DNA of 64,000 bases from Pseudomonas sp. 14P_8.1_Bac3 (GCF_025466085.1 NZ_JANLOD010000066.1:124001-188000); one strand, 5' to 3'. Shown: positions 25,146 through 33,840, counted from the stretch's first letter. Translations and numbers: made by a program. Notes: a model not told the origin generated them from the sequence alone.

Positions 25146-26114
25146 ATGTCAATGTTAGAAATCAAGAATCTCAACGTTCGCTTCGGCGACAAGAACGCCG
25201 TTCCGGTGGTCGACGGGCTCGACATTTCCGTGGACAAGGGCGAAGTGCTGGCCATCGTTGGCGAGTCGGGTTCCGGCAAATCCGTGACCATGATGGCGCT
25301 GATGGGCCTGATCGAGCATCCGGGGATCGTCACCGCCGACGCCCTGAGCTTCGACGGCAAGAACATGCTCAAGCTCAGCAACCGTCAGCGTCGGCAGATC
25401 GTCGGCAAAGACCTGGCCATGGTCTTCCAGGACCCGATGACCGCGCTGAACCCAAGCTACACCGTCGGTTTCCAGATCGAAGAAGTGCTGCGCCTGCACC
25501 TGAAGATGTCCGGCAAGCAGGCCCGCGCCCGCGCCATCGAGCTACTGGAAAAAGTCGAAATCCCGGGCGCCGCCAGCCGTATGGACGCCTACCCGCATCA
25601 ACTGTCGGGCGGTATGAGCCAGCGTGTTGCGATCGCCATGGCGATTGCCGGTGAACCGAAACTGCTGATCGCCGACGAACCGACCACCGCACTCGACGTG
25701 ACGATTCAAGCGCAAATCATGGACCTGCTGCTGGCGTTGCAGAAAGAGCAGAACATGGGCCTGGTGCTGATCACCCACGACCTCGCGGTCGTGGCCGAAA
25801 CCGCCCAGCGCGTGTGCGTGATGTACGCTGGCCAGGCGGTGGAAGTCGGCCAGGTGCCGCAACTGTTCGACATTCCGGCGCACCCGTACAGCGAAGCGCT
25901 GCTCAAGGCGATTCCAGAGCACAGCCTCGGCGCCTCGCGCCTGTCGACCCTGCCGGGTATCGTGCCCGGTCGTTACGACCGTCCGCAGGGTTGCCTGCTG
26001 TCGCCGCGCTGCCCGTACGTGCAGGACAACTGCCGCGCGCAGCGTCCGGCCCTTGACCCGAAAAGCAACAGCCTCGCCCGCTGCTTCTACCCGCTGAACC
26101 AGGAGGTGGCGTAA
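25146..26114 (+). CDS. dppD: Dipeptide ABC transporter ATP-binding protein DppD
   Basis: The start at 25146 (MSMLEIKNLNV) has GAGGAG before it. The 322-residue ATPase has Walker A VGESGSGKSVT, Q-loop MVFQDPMTALNP, signature LSGGMSQRVAIAMAI, Walker B LLIADEPTTALD and the switch histidine ITHDLAVV. The C-terminal extension has the oligopeptide-transporter cysteine cluster, GCLLSPRCPYVQDNC plus a further cysteine near the end, which in homologues binds an iron-sulphur cluster. Its stop shares one base with the dppF start. Confidence 0.95.
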   Translation: MSMLEIKNLNVRFGDKNAVPVVDGLDISVDKGEVLAIVGESGSGKSVTMMALMGLIEHPGIVTADALSFDGKNMLKLSNRQRRQIVGKDLAMVFQDPMTALNPSYTVGFQIEEVLRLHLKMSGKQARARAIELLEKVEIPGAASRMDAYPHQLSGGMSQRVAIAMAIAGEPKLLIADEPTTALDVTIQAQIMDLLLALQKEQNMGLVLITHDLAVVAETAQRVCVMYAGQAVEVGQVPQLFDIPAHPYSEALLKAIPEHSLGASRLSTLPGIVPGRYDRPQGCLLSPRCPYVQDNCRAQRPALDPKSNSLARCFYPLNQEVA

Positions 26115-27094
26115 TGGCCGTCGTACTTACCGCCCGCGACCTCACCCGTCACTACGAAGTGTCCCGAGGCCTGTTCAAGGGCCGCGCGACCGTGCGCGCC
26201 CTCAATGGTGTGTCGTTCGAACTGGAAGCCGGCAAGACCCTCGCCGTCGTGGGTGAGTCGGGTTGCGGCAAATCCACCTTGGCCCGGGCCCTGACGCTGA
26301 TTGAAGAGCCGTCCTCCGGCTCCTTGAAAATCGCCGGGCAGGAAGTCGCCGGCGCCGACAAGGGCCAGCGCAAGCAACTGCGCAAAGACGTGCAGATGGT
26401 GTTCCAGAGCCCGTATGCCTCGCTGAACCCGCGGCAGAAGGTCGGTGACCAACTGGCCGAGCCGCTGCTGATCAACACCAGCCTTTCAGCGGCCGAGCGT
26501 CGTGAAAAAGTCCAGGCAATGATGAAGCAGGTAGGCTTGCGTCCCGAGCACTATCAGCGTTATCCGCACATGTTCTCCGGCGGCCAGCGCCAGCGGATCG
26601 CCCTCGCTCGCGCGATGATGCTGCAGCCAAAAGTGCTGGTGGCGGATGAGCCGACGTCGGCGCTGGACGTGTCGATCCAGGCACAGGTGCTGAACCTGTT
26701 CATGGATCTGCAGCAAGAGTTCAACACCGCGTACGTGTTCATCTCCCACAACCTGGCGGTGGTGCAGCACGTTGCCGATGACGTGATGGTGATGTACCTC
26801 GGCCGCCCGGTGGAAATGGGCCCGAAGAACGATATCTACGCCCGTCCCCTGCACCCGTACACCCAGGCGCTGCTGTCGGCGACCCCGACCATTCATCCGG
26901 ACCCGAACAAGCCGAAAATCAAAATCGTCGGCGAATTGCCCAACCCGCTGAACCCGCCGTCGGGTTGCGCTTTCCACAAGCGCTGCCCGTACGCGACCGA
27001 GCGCTGCAAGACTGAAGAACCGGCCCTGCGCCTGCTCGACAGTCGCCAGGTGGCATGCCACTACGCCGAGCAATTCCTCGACGGCGCGGCGTAA
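26114..27094 (+). CDS. dppF: Dipeptide ABC transporter ATP-binding protein DppF
   Basis: A 326-residue ATPase starting in the TAATG junction with dppD, which implies translational coupling. It has Walker A VGESGCGKSTLARAL, Q-loop VFQSPYASLNP, signature FSGGQRQRIALARAM, Walker B VLVADEPTSALD and the switch ISHNLAVV. The tail has GCAFHKRCPYATERC and a last cysteine in VACHYAE. With DppD it makes the ATP-driven pair under DppBC. The operon ends at the terminator at 27214-27247. Confidence 0.95.
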   Translation: MAVVLTARDLTRHYEVSRGLFKGRATVRALNGVSFELEAGKTLAVVGESGCGKSTLARALTLIEEPSSGSLKIAGQEVAGADKGQRKQLRKDVQMVFQSPYASLNPRQKVGDQLAEPLLINTSLSAAERREKVQAMMKQVGLRPEHYQRYPHMFSGGQRQRIALARAMMLQPKVLVADEPTSALDVSIQAQVLNLFMDLQQEFNTAYVFISHNLAVVQHVADDVMVMYLGRPVEMGPKNDIYARPLHPYTQALLSATPTIHPDPNKPKIKIVGELPNPLNPPSGCAFHKRCPYATERCKTEEPALRLLDSRQVACHYAEQFLDGAA

Positions 27095-27112
27095 CGGTGA
27101 CCTGAAAAAACC

Positions 27113-27196
27113 TGTGGGAGCGGGCTTGCTCGCGAATGTTTCATTACATCGTCGCTGGCTGACAAACCGCTTTCGCGACCAAGGCCGCTCCCACAT
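27113..27196. repeat. REP pair after dppF
   Basis: GTGGGAGCGGGCTTGCTCGC and the weaker inverted partner TTTCGCGACCAAGGCCGCTC, about 45 bases apart. Confidence 0.75.
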
Positions 27197-27213
27197 TGAA
27201 TTGAGTCGCTAAC

Positions 27214-27247
27214 AAAACCCCTTCTGCTTCCGGGCCGAAGGGGTTTT
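27214..27247. terminator. Bidirectional terminator between dppF and the small acidic gene
   Basis: AAAACCCCTTC and GAAGGGGTTTT form a perfect 11-base-pair stem with a 12-base loop. T-runs occur on both strands, so it can end transcripts from both convergent genes. Confidence 0.88.
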
Positions 27248-27265
27248 ATTTATCCCGCTGCTTAC

Positions 27266-27523
27266 TTACGACGACGAGGTGTCGTCATCATCGTCATCGG
27301 TGTCCGGCTCGTCAGTGGTCGAGTCATCATCGCCTGCGCTACCACCCTGCCCTTTATCGCCCGCCTCCGACTCGGACTTGGCGACCATCATGCCGGTATG
27401 CGTCATATGGCCGCTCGAAGCCTGCTCGCCATGCCCTGGGCACTCCGCCCACGCCGCGGACATGCCCACCGACAGCATCACCAAAACCTTAAGCAACAAC
27501 ACAATACGTTGAAAAATGCTCAT
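27266..27523 (-). CDS. Small secreted protein with an aspartate-rich tail
   Basis: The start at 27523 (MSIFQRIVLLLKVL) is preferred, with AAGGA upstream; one at 27535 is possible. The 85-residue product has a signal peptide ending at SAAWAEC, then a short region with histidines and methionines (CPGHGEQASSGHMTHTGMM). It finishes with a low-complexity acidic tail (DEPDTDDDDDDTSSS). The His/Met segment and acidic tail suggest metal or calcium binding, but this is inference only. There is no family I recognise. It is monocistronic and converges on dppF. Confidence 0.65.
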   Translation of the reverse strand: MSIFQRIVLLLKVLVMLSVGMSAAWAECPGHGEQASSGHMTHTGMMVAKSESEAGDKGQGGSAGDDDSTTDEPDTDDDDDDTSSS

Positions 27524-27692
27524 AGCCGATTCCATCCTTCGCAGGTGCAGCATGAAGCCTGACGGCACAGATTGAATCTAGTCCCGCTCAGCCGGGTTCA
27601 CCAGTTATGACTCTGATGACGGCCAGGAAATGCCCCGACATCGGCAGACCGCTTTCGCATAAACCCTATGGCAAAAAGTTATTTCAACGCCC

Positions 27693-27794
27693 TGTAGGAG
27701 CGAGCTTGCTCGCGATGGTCGTTAACACTGACGCGTGCTACCGGAACGAACGCGGCGCTCTTGCGTGCATCGCCAGCAAGCTGGCTCCTACAGG
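27693..27794. repeat. REP pair, GTAGGAGCGAGCTTGCTCGCGATGG type
   Basis: GTAGGAGCGAGCTTGCTCGC and the inverted ATCGCCAGCAAGCTGGCTCC enclose a linker with GTCGTTAACACTGACGCG, similar to linkers of the other pairs of this class. Confidence 0.85.
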
Positions 27795-27832
27795 TTTTGC
27801 GTGAACCCGGCCCTGCCGCACACCACAGAACC

Positions 27833-27932
27833 CTGCAGGAGCAGGCACGCTCGCGAGGGTCGTCAACGATGACGCGGGGGGCCTGACACCCCTCGGCGCT
27901 CTCGGGTGTATCGCGAGCAGGCGCCTACAGGG
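27833..27932. repeat. Diverged REP pair next to prfC
   Basis: GCAGGAGCAGGCACGCTCGC and the inverted ATCGCGAGCAGGCGCCTAC enclose GTCGTCAACGATGACGCG. It is arranged in tandem with the previous pair. Confidence 0.75.
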
Positions 27933-27952
27933 GAATTGTGTCGCGCAACAAA

Positions 27953-27982
27953 AAAACCCCGCAGCTTTCGCAACGGGGTTTT
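27953..27982 (-). terminator. Intrinsic terminator of prfC
   Basis: AAAACCCCG and CGGGGTTTT form the stem; on the minus strand a run of seven or more T residues follows. It lies 20 bases past the prfC stop. Confidence 0.88.
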
Positions 27983-28001
27983 GGGTGTCGCCGATCAGCG
28001 C

Positions 28002-29585
28002 TTAGTGATGCTCACGCGTGGCACGGAATTTCACGTCCGGCCAGCGCTCTTCCATCAGCGCCAGGTTGACGCGGGTCGGGGCCAGGTAGGTCAGGTGACC
28101 GCCGCCGTCGACCGCGAGGTTTTCCACGGCTTTGACCCGGAACTCCTCGAATTTCTTCTTATCGTCGCAATCGATCCAGCGCGCGGAGTACACGGTGATC
28201 GGCTCGTAGGAGCATTCGACCTTGTATTCCTCTTTCAAGCGGCTGGCGACCACATCGAACTGCAGCACACCGACGGCGCCGAGGATGATGTCGTTGCTGC
28301 GCTCAGGGAAGAACACCTGGGTCGCGCCTTCTTCGGCCAATTGCTGCAAGCCCTGGCGCAGTTGCTTGGATTTCAGCGGGTCACGCAGGCGCACGCGGCG
28401 GAACAGTTCCGGGGCGAAGTGCGGGATGCCGGTGAAGCCCAGGACTTCGCCTTCGGTGAAGGTATCGCCGATCTGGATGGTGCCGTGGTTGTGCAGGCCG
28501 ATGATGTCGCCGGCGAAGGCTTCTTCCAGTTGCTCACGCTCCGAGGAGAAGAACGTCAGGGCGTCGCCGATCCGCACGTCCTTGCCGGTGCGCACGTGGC
28601 GCATCTTCATGCCCTTTTCGTACTTGCCGGAGCAGATACGCATGAAGGCGATACGGTCGCGGTGTTTCGGGTCCATGTTCGCCTGGATTTTGAACACGAA
28701 GCCGGCGAATTTCTCTTCGACCGGTTCCACAGTGCGCTCGTTGGCGACACGGGCCAGCGGTTTCGGCGCCCAGTTGACCACGGCGTCGAGCACGTGATCG
28801 ACACCGAAGTTACCCAACGCGGTACCGAAGAACACCGGGGTCAGCTGGCCGTCGAGGAATTCCTGCTGGTTGAACTCGTGGCAGGCGCCCTGCACCAGTT
28901 CCAGTTGCTCGACGAAGCGATCATATTCGTCGCCCAAATGCGCGCGGGCTTCGTCGGAGTCGAGCTTCTCGATGATTTTTACATCGGTGCGCTCGTGGCC
29001 GTGACCGGCGGTGTAGACAATGATGTAGTCGTCGGCGAGGTGGTAGACGCCCTTGAAGTCGCGGTAGCAGCCTATCGGCCAGGTGATCGGCGCCGCCTTG
29101 ATCTTCAGGACCGCCTCGATTTCGTCGAGCAGTTCGATCGGGTCGCGGATGTCACGGTCGAGTTTGTTGATGAAGCTGACAATCGGCGTGTCACGCAGAC
29201 GGCAGACGTCCATCAGCGCGATGGTCCGTGGCTCTACGCCCTTACCGCCGTCGAGGACCATCAATGCCGAGTCGACCGCCGTCAGGGTGCGATAGGTATC
29301 TTCGGAGAAGTCTTCGTGGCCCGGGGTGTCGAGCAGGTTGATCATGTGATCGCGATACGGGAACTGCATGACCGACGTGGTAATGGAAATACCCCGTTGC
29401 TTTTCCATTTCCATCCAGTCGGAGGTGGCATGGCGGTCGGACTTGCGAGACTTCACCGTGCCGGCCACCGCGATCGCCTTGCCCATCAGCAAGAGCTTTT
29501 CGGTGATGGTGGTTTTACCGGCATCGGGGTGGGAAATAATGGCGAAAGTGCGGCGTTTCGCGACTTCGGCGGCCTGTTTGGTCAT
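28002..29585 (-). CDS. prfC: Peptide chain release factor 3
   Basis: A 527-residue translational GTPase. The G domain has G1 ISHPDAGKTTITEKL at about residues 17-31, the switch region EKQRGISITTS, G3 LLDTPGHEDFSEDTYR and G4 FINKLDRD. Further on are the RF3 features RHATSDWMEMEK and the domain 3 segment ELFRRVRLRDPLKSKQL. RF3 is cytosolic, uses GTP to release RF1/RF2 from the ribosome after termination, and is of standard length here. It is a single-gene unit. Confidence 0.97.
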   Translation of the reverse strand: MTKQAAEVAKRRTFAIISHPDAGKTTITEKLLLMGKAIAVAGTVKSRKSDRHATSDWMEMEKQRGISITTSVMQFPYRDHMINLLDTPGHEDFSEDTYRTLTAVDSALMVLDGGKGVEPRTIALMDVCRLRDTPIVSFINKLDRDIRDPIELLDEIEAVLKIKAAPITWPIGCYRDFKGVYHLADDYIIVYTAGHGHERTDVKIIEKLDSDEARAHLGDEYDRFVEQLELVQGACHEFNQQEFLDGQLTPVFFGTALGNFGVDHVLDAVVNWAPKPLARVANERTVEPVEEKFAGFVFKIQANMDPKHRDRIAFMRICSGKYEKGMKMRHVRTGKDVRIGDALTFFSSEREQLEEAFAGDIIGLHNHGTIQIGDTFTEGEVLGFTGIPHFAPELFRRVRLRDPLKSKQLRQGLQQLAEEGATQVFFPERSNDIILGAVGVLQFDVVASRLKEEYKVECSYEPITVYSARWIDCDDKKKFEEFRVKAVENLAVDGGGHLTYLAPTRVNLALMEERWPDVKFRATREHH

Positions 29586-29739
29586 GGGAAATCGCCTGGC
29601 GGTGATTCAAAAAAGGGCGGCGAGTATAGCGCAAACCGACCGTCACGGACCACCGCTCGCCCCTTGGCGGGTGGCTAAATGCTGCCAGTGATGGAACCTT
29701 TTAAAAGGTGAAGGCGTCCACTCACCTGTTACAGCTTTT

Positions 29740-29773
29740 GTCAGGGGCTGATCAATCAGCCCGTTAGCCTGAC
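29740..29773. other. Two-part hairpin upstream of the osmoprotectant operon
   Basis: An inner stem, GGGCTGAT and ATCAGCCC with two bases between them, lies inside an outer pair GTCAGG and CCTGAC. No T-run follows; the role is unknown. Confidence 0.5.
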
Positions 29774-29813
29774 GAGGCTGCGCTTATGGCTCGATACGCC
29801 GTACGCCCTTTTT

Positions 29814-29912
29814 GTAGGAGCGAGCTTGCTCGCGATGAACCTTCAGGCAACGCGCTTGCTCAGGGAGCACGCGTTATCGTTGACGTCCATCGCGAGCAAG
29901 CTCGCTCCTACA
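29814..29912. repeat. REP pair, GTAGGAGCGAGC type, upstream of the osmoprotectant operon
   Basis: GTAGGAGCGAGCTTGCTCGC and GCGAGCAAGCTCGCTCCTAC are an exact inverted pair with a linker containing ACGCGTTATCGTTGACG. Confidence 0.88.
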
Positions 29913-30028
29913 GGGGGACGCGTTAGGCATGAGCTGCTTCTCGCGAACGTTTTGATCCCGGCAGCCAGCAATGGCAGTGCCACACGGAACTGCGTTCGCC
30001 GACAAAGAAAGAAAAAAGGAGTCCGCCT

Positions 30029-30745
30029 GTGGCTATTCGCTATGGCAAAGGGCTGATAGGAGGCGTGCTGGTAATCGCCCTCCTGGCCCTGCTGGTCCAC
30101 TGGATCGGCATCAACACGATCGAACATTACCGCGACGATTTATTGTTTTACCTGCAAGCCCATCTGGTGCTTGTCCTCGCTTCCATGCTGGCCGCCCTGG
30201 TAGTGGGCATTCCCGCCGGTATCGCCCTCAGCCGCCCGACCATGGTGGGTCGCGCTGAACGCTTCATGCAGATCTTCAACATCGGCAACACCGTGCCACC
30301 TCTCGCCGTACTGGCCATCGCCCTGGGGATTCTGGGCATCGGCAGCGGCCCGGCGATCTTCGCCCTGTTCCTCGCCTCGCTGTTGCCGATCGTACGCAAC
30401 ACCTACGAAGGCCTGAAAAACGTTCAAGGTTCGCTCAAGGAAGCGGCGGTCGGCATCGGCATGACGCCGGCCCAGGTGCTGTGGCGGGTCGAACTGCCGA
30501 ACGCGGTGCCGATCATCATCGGTGGCGTGCGAGTGGCCCTGGCGATCAACGTCGGTACTGCACCGCTGGCGTTCCTGATCGGCGCCAACAGTCTGGGCAG
30601 CCTGATTTTCCCCGGCATCGCCCTGAACAATCAGCCGCAACTGCTGCTTGGCGCGGCGTGCACCGCGCTGCTGGCCTTGCTGCTCGACGGCTTGGTGACC
30701 CTCGCCAGCCGCCTCTGGCTCGAACGCGGCCTGCGCCCGTCTTAA
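30029..30745 (+). CDS. Osmoprotectant (betaine/choline-type) ABC transporter permease 1
   Basis: The start is a GTG at 30029 with AAAGGAG before it. The 238-residue protein has about six membrane segments and the OpuC/YehW-type permease motifs: GNTVPPLAVLAIALGILG, the coupling loop LKEAAVGIGMTPAQVLWRVELPNAVPIIIGGVR and LGSLIFPGIALNNQPQLLLG. It is the first gene of a four-gene unit, permease, binding protein, permease, ATPase. AAGAAAAA (30009-30016) just before the ribosome site fits a Crc/Hfq target. Confidence 0.88.
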   Translation: MAIRYGKGLIGGVLVIALLALLVHWIGINTIEHYRDDLLFYLQAHLVLVLASMLAALVVGIPAGIALSRPTMVGRAERFMQIFNIGNTVPPLAVLAIALGILGIGSGPAIFALFLASLLPIVRNTYEGLKNVQGSLKEAAVGIGMTPAQVLWRVELPNAVPIIIGGVRVALAINVGTAPLAFLIGANSLGSLIFPGIALNNQPQLLLGAACTALLALLLDGLVTLASRLWLERGLRPS

Positions 30746-30765
30746 GCCTCGGCAAAGGAAGACTC

Positions 30766-31659
30766 ATGAAGATATTAAGCTTGCTATTAGGCTGCGCCCT
30801 GCTGTTCGCCGGAATCGCCCAAGCCGCTGAAAAACCGGTGATCCGCATCGGCGCCCGGGTGTTCACCGAACAGACCCTGCTGGCGGAAATCACCTCCCAG
30901 TACCTGCGCACCAAGGGTTACGACACTCAGGTGACCGGTGGTCTGGGCAGCACCCTGGCCCGCAGCGCCCACGAAAGTGGCCAGCTGGATTTGATGTGGG
31001 AATACACCGGCGTGTCGCTGGTGTCTTACAACCATGTCACCGACAAGCTCGACAGCGCTCAGTCCTACGCCAAGGTGAAAGAACTCGACGCGAAAAAAGG
31101 CCTGATCTGGCTGACGCCGTCGAAATTCAGCAACACCTACGCCCTGGCCCTGCCGGAAAAAACCGCGAAGGCTTACCCCCAGATCAACACCATCAGCGAG
31201 CTGAACACCGTGTTGCAGGCGGAGCACAAGGACAATCACCTGGTCGCCCTGGACACCGAGTTCGCCAACCGTTCCGACGGACTGGACGGCATGGTCGACC
31301 TCTACGGCATGAACCTGACCCGCGAGAACATCCGCCAGATGGACGCTGGCCTGGTCTACACCGCCCTGCGCAATGGCCAGGTGTTCGCCGGGCTGGTCTA
31401 CACCACCGACGGTCGCCTGAACGCCTTCAAGCTCAAGCTGCTGGAAGACGACAAGCACTACTTCCCGGACTACACCGCCGCGCCGGTGGTACGTCAGGTT
31501 TACCTCGACGCCCACCCGAAACTGGCGGAAGAGATCAAGCCGCTGGCCGAGCTGTTCGATGACGAAACCATGCGCGCATTGAACGCACGGGTCGATGTCG
31601 ATCACGAAAGCCCTTCATCCGTTGCCGCTGATTTTCTGCGCCAGCATCCACTGAACTAA
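30766..31659 (+). CDS. Osmoprotectant ABC transporter substrate-binding protein
   Basis: The start at 30766 (MKILSLLLGC) lies 20 bases after the permease stop. The 297-residue protein has a signal peptide cleaved near AGIAQAAEKP and the OpuAC/OsmF fold: VIRIGARVFTEQTLLAEITSQYL, the ligand loop GGLGSTLARSA, LDLMWEYTGVSL and, in lobe 2, QVFAGLVYTTDGRL. The aromatic residues of WEYTG and SNTYAL are of the type that cage quaternary ammonium groups. It is periplasmic and binds a betaine-like or choline-like solute; the precise one is not evident. Confidence 0.88.
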   Translation: MKILSLLLGCALLFAGIAQAAEKPVIRIGARVFTEQTLLAEITSQYLRTKGYDTQVTGGLGSTLARSAHESGQLDLMWEYTGVSLVSYNHVTDKLDSAQSYAKVKELDAKKGLIWLTPSKFSNTYALALPEKTAKAYPQINTISELNTVLQAEHKDNHLVALDTEFANRSDGLDGMVDLYGMNLTRENIRQMDAGLVYTALRNGQVFAGLVYTTDGRLNAFKLKLLEDDKHYFPDYTAAPVVRQVYLDAHPKLAEEIKPLAELFDDETMRALNARVDVDHESPSSVAADFLRQHPLN

Positions 31660-31671
31660 GGAGGAAAAGAC

Positions 31672-32325
31672 ATGGAATTTTTGAACGCCTTTTCCCATCT
31701 CGACTGGCCGCTGGTGCTGCACCTGACCTGGCAGCACATCACCCTGGTCGGGATCGCCGTGACCCTGGCGATTGTGGCCGGCGTGCCGCTCGGCATTCTG
31801 ATGACGCGCTTCCCAACCCTCGCCGGCCCGTTGCAAGCCAGCGCCACGGTACTGCTGACCGTGCCGTCGATTGCGCTGTTCGGCCTGCTGTTGCCGTTCT
31901 ACTCGAAATTCGGCCAGGGGCTCGGGCCGATGCCGGCGATCACTGCGGTGTTCCTGTACTCGCTGCTGCCGATCATGCGCAACACCTACCTCGCCCTGAC
32001 CGGCGTCGAGCCGGGCATTCGTGAAGCCGCACGCGGTATCGGCATGACCTTCGGCCAGCGCTTGCGCATGGTCGAACTGCCGATTGCGGTGCCAGTGATC
32101 CTCGCCGGTGTACGCACCGCCGTGGTCATGAACATCGGAGTCATGACCATCGCCGCCACCATCGGTGCCGGTGGCCTCGGTGTACTCATTCTCGCTTCCA
32201 TCAGCCGCAGCGACATGTCGATGCTGATCGTCGGCGCCGTGCTGGTCAGTCTCCTGGCCATCTTCGCCGACCTGCTTCTGCAATGGCTGCAACGCACGCT
32301 GACTCCCAAAGGACTCCTGAAATGA
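31672..32325 (+). CDS. Osmoprotectant ABC transporter permease 2
   Basis: A 217-residue permease with six membrane segments, starting after AGGAGGAAAAGAC. It has the same core as the first permease: TVPSIALFGLLLPFY, REAARGIGMTFGQRLRMVELPIAVPVILAGVR and GAGGLGVLILASISRSD. The short length matches OpuCB/OpuCD-type subunits. Its stop overlaps the ATPase start in an ATGA, so the two are translationally coupled. Confidence 0.88.
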   Translation: MEFLNAFSHLDWPLVLHLTWQHITLVGIAVTLAIVAGVPLGILMTRFPTLAGPLQASATVLLTVPSIALFGLLLPFYSKFGQGLGPMPAITAVFLYSLLPIMRNTYLALTGVEPGIREAARGIGMTFGQRLRMVELPIAVPVILAGVRTAVVMNIGVMTIAATIGAGGLGVLILASISRSDMSMLIVGAVLVSLLAIFADLLLQWLQRTLTPKGLLK

Positions 32326-33479
32326 TCGAACTTCAAAACCTCAGCAAGACCTTCCAAAGCAACGGCAAAGACGTGAAAGCCGTGGACTCGGTAAGCCTGA
32401 CCGTCAATGAAGGCGAAATCTGTGTGTTTCTCGGGCCATCGGGCTGCGGCAAAAGCACCACGCTGAAGATGATCAACCGCCTGATCAAGCCAACCTCGGG
32501 CAAGATCCTGATCAACGGCGAAGACACCACCGACCTCGACGAAGTGACCCTGCGTCGCAACATCGGCTACGTGATCCAGCAGATCGGTCTGTTCCCGAAC
32601 ATGACCATCGAAGAAAACATTGTGGTGGTACCGAAACTGCTCGGATGGGATAAACAGAAATGCCACGACCGTGCCCGCGAATTGATGAGCATGATCAAGC
32701 TCGAGCCCAAGCAGTACCTCAATCGCTACCCGCGTGAATTGTCCGGTGGCCAGCAGCAGCGGATTGGCGTGATTCGCGCGCTGGCGGCGGATGCGCCGTT
32801 GCTGTTGATGGACGAACCGTTCGGCGCAGTCGACCCGATTAATCGCGAGATGATCCAGAACGAATTCTTCGAGATGCAGCGCGCGCTGAACAAGACCGTG
32901 ATCATGGTCAGCCACGACATCGACGAAGCGATCAAGCTGGGCGACAAGATCGCGATCTTCCGCGCCGGCAAGCTGTTGCAGATCGATCACCCGGACACGC
33001 TGCTGGCGCACCCGGCGGATGATTTTGTCAGCAACTTTGTCGGCCAGGACAGCACGCTCAAGCGTCTGTTGCTGGTGAAAGCCGAAGACGCGGCAGACAA
33101 CGCGCCGTCCGTCAGCCCGGAAACGCCGGTGGCCGATGCGCTGGAGTTGATGGATGAGCATGACCGCCGTTACGTCGTGGTCACCGATGGTGAGACCAAG
33201 GCGCTCGGCTATGTACGACGCCGCGACCTGCACCGTCAGACCGGGACCTGCGCACAGTACCTGCGCGAATTCAACGCCACCGCGGCGTACGACGAGCATT
33301 TGCGCATCCTGTTGTCGCGGATGTACGAGTTCAACCGCTCGTGGTTGCCGGTGATGGATGCCGAGCGGGTGTTCCTGGGTGAAGTGACCCAGGAATCGAT
33401 TGCCGAGTACCTGAGCTCCGGCAAGTCCCGTGGCGGCAAGACCAGCATTGTTTCGCCGGCTGAAACTGCCGTCGCCTGA
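32322..33479 (+). CDS. Osmoprotectant ABC transporter ATP-binding protein with CBS pair
   Basis: The start at 32322 (MIELQNLSKTF) overlaps the preceding permease. The 385-residue protein has Walker A LGPSGCGKSTT, Q-loop YVIQQIGLFPNMT, signature LSGGQQQRIGVIRAL, Walker B LLLMDEPFGAVDP and switch MVSHDIDEAI. Residues 265-370 form two CBS motifs (PVADALELMDEHDRRYVVVTD and LLSRMYEFNRSWLPVMDAE). In OpuA-type transporters these sense ionic strength or cyclic-di-AMP and gate uptake. The domain order fits OpuCA/ProV-like subunits of glycine betaine, carnitine or choline importers. Confidence 0.9.
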   Translation: MIELQNLSKTFQSNGKDVKAVDSVSLTVNEGEICVFLGPSGCGKSTTLKMINRLIKPTSGKILINGEDTTDLDEVTLRRNIGYVIQQIGLFPNMTIEENIVVVPKLLGWDKQKCHDRARELMSMIKLEPKQYLNRYPRELSGGQQQRIGVIRALAADAPLLLMDEPFGAVDPINREMIQNEFFEMQRALNKTVIMVSHDIDEAIKLGDKIAIFRAGKLLQIDHPDTLLAHPADDFVSNFVGQDSTLKRLLLVKAEDAADNAPSVSPETPVADALELMDEHDRRYVVVTDGETKALGYVRRRDLHRQTGTCAQYLREFNATAAYDEHLRILLSRMYEFNRSWLPVMDAERVFLGEVTQESIAEYLSSGKSRGGKTSIVSPAETAVA

Positions 33480-33488
33480 CCGCACGCA

Positions 33489-33580
33489 TTCGCGGGCAAG
33501 CCCGCTCCCACCTGGGCCCGCGCCAGTCACAGCATTGTGAAATGACGCAGATCCAATGTGGGAGCGGGCTTGCTCGCGAA
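33489..33580. repeat. REP pair after the osmoprotectant operon
   Basis: TTCGCGGGCAAGCCCGCTCC and the inverted GTGGGAGCGGGCTTGCTCGC around a linker of about 50 bases. Confidence 0.85.
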
Positions 33581-33804
33581 CAGGGCACCACAAATCCCGC
33601 TGATTCCCCGCAAATCTCCCCCTCTCGGGAACATCACACTGTCATGCAGGTCGGTTACATCAGTAGCTGTCCGGGACCGCACGACGGAAGCGTGCAAAAA
33701 CGCGACATTTTTTGTTGATCTCGAGCCCTTCACGCCCTAAAGTTCGCGCCGAACGTCCATGCTGGAAACGATCCATCCGGCTCAAGTACTGACGACGAGA
33801 CAGC

Positions 33805-33840
33805 AAGGCCAAGGGAAGCGTCGCCTCCCATGGCCTTTTT
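33805..33840 (+). terminator. Terminator-like hairpin in the presumed speC leader
   Basis: AAGGCCA-A-GGGA pairs with TCCC-A-TGGCCTT (one A-A mismatch), and TTTTT follows. It lies about 105 bases before the speC start with no obvious gene ahead of it, so it may be an attenuator or end a short upstream RNA. Confidence 0.6.

Larger units (their letters stand above)
27524..28001. other. Gene-free stretch with two REP pairs and a terminator
   Basis: Between the small acidic gene and prfC there are two consecutive REP pairs (27693-27794 and 27833-27932) and the prfC terminator. The remaining sequence around 27540-27690 shows nothing I can name. Confidence 0.6.
29586..30028. other. Intergenic region between prfC and the osmoprotectant operon
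   Basis: A 443-base gap between divergent genes. It contains a perfect 14-base palindrome ACCTTTTAAAAGGT (29696-29709), a hairpin (29740-29773) and a REP pair (29814-29912). Both promoters must lie here. No gene is seen. Confidence 0.6.

Noticed and set aside
27906..29678. A 590-codon plus-strand frame opposite prfC
   Set aside because: Antisense shadow of release factor 3.
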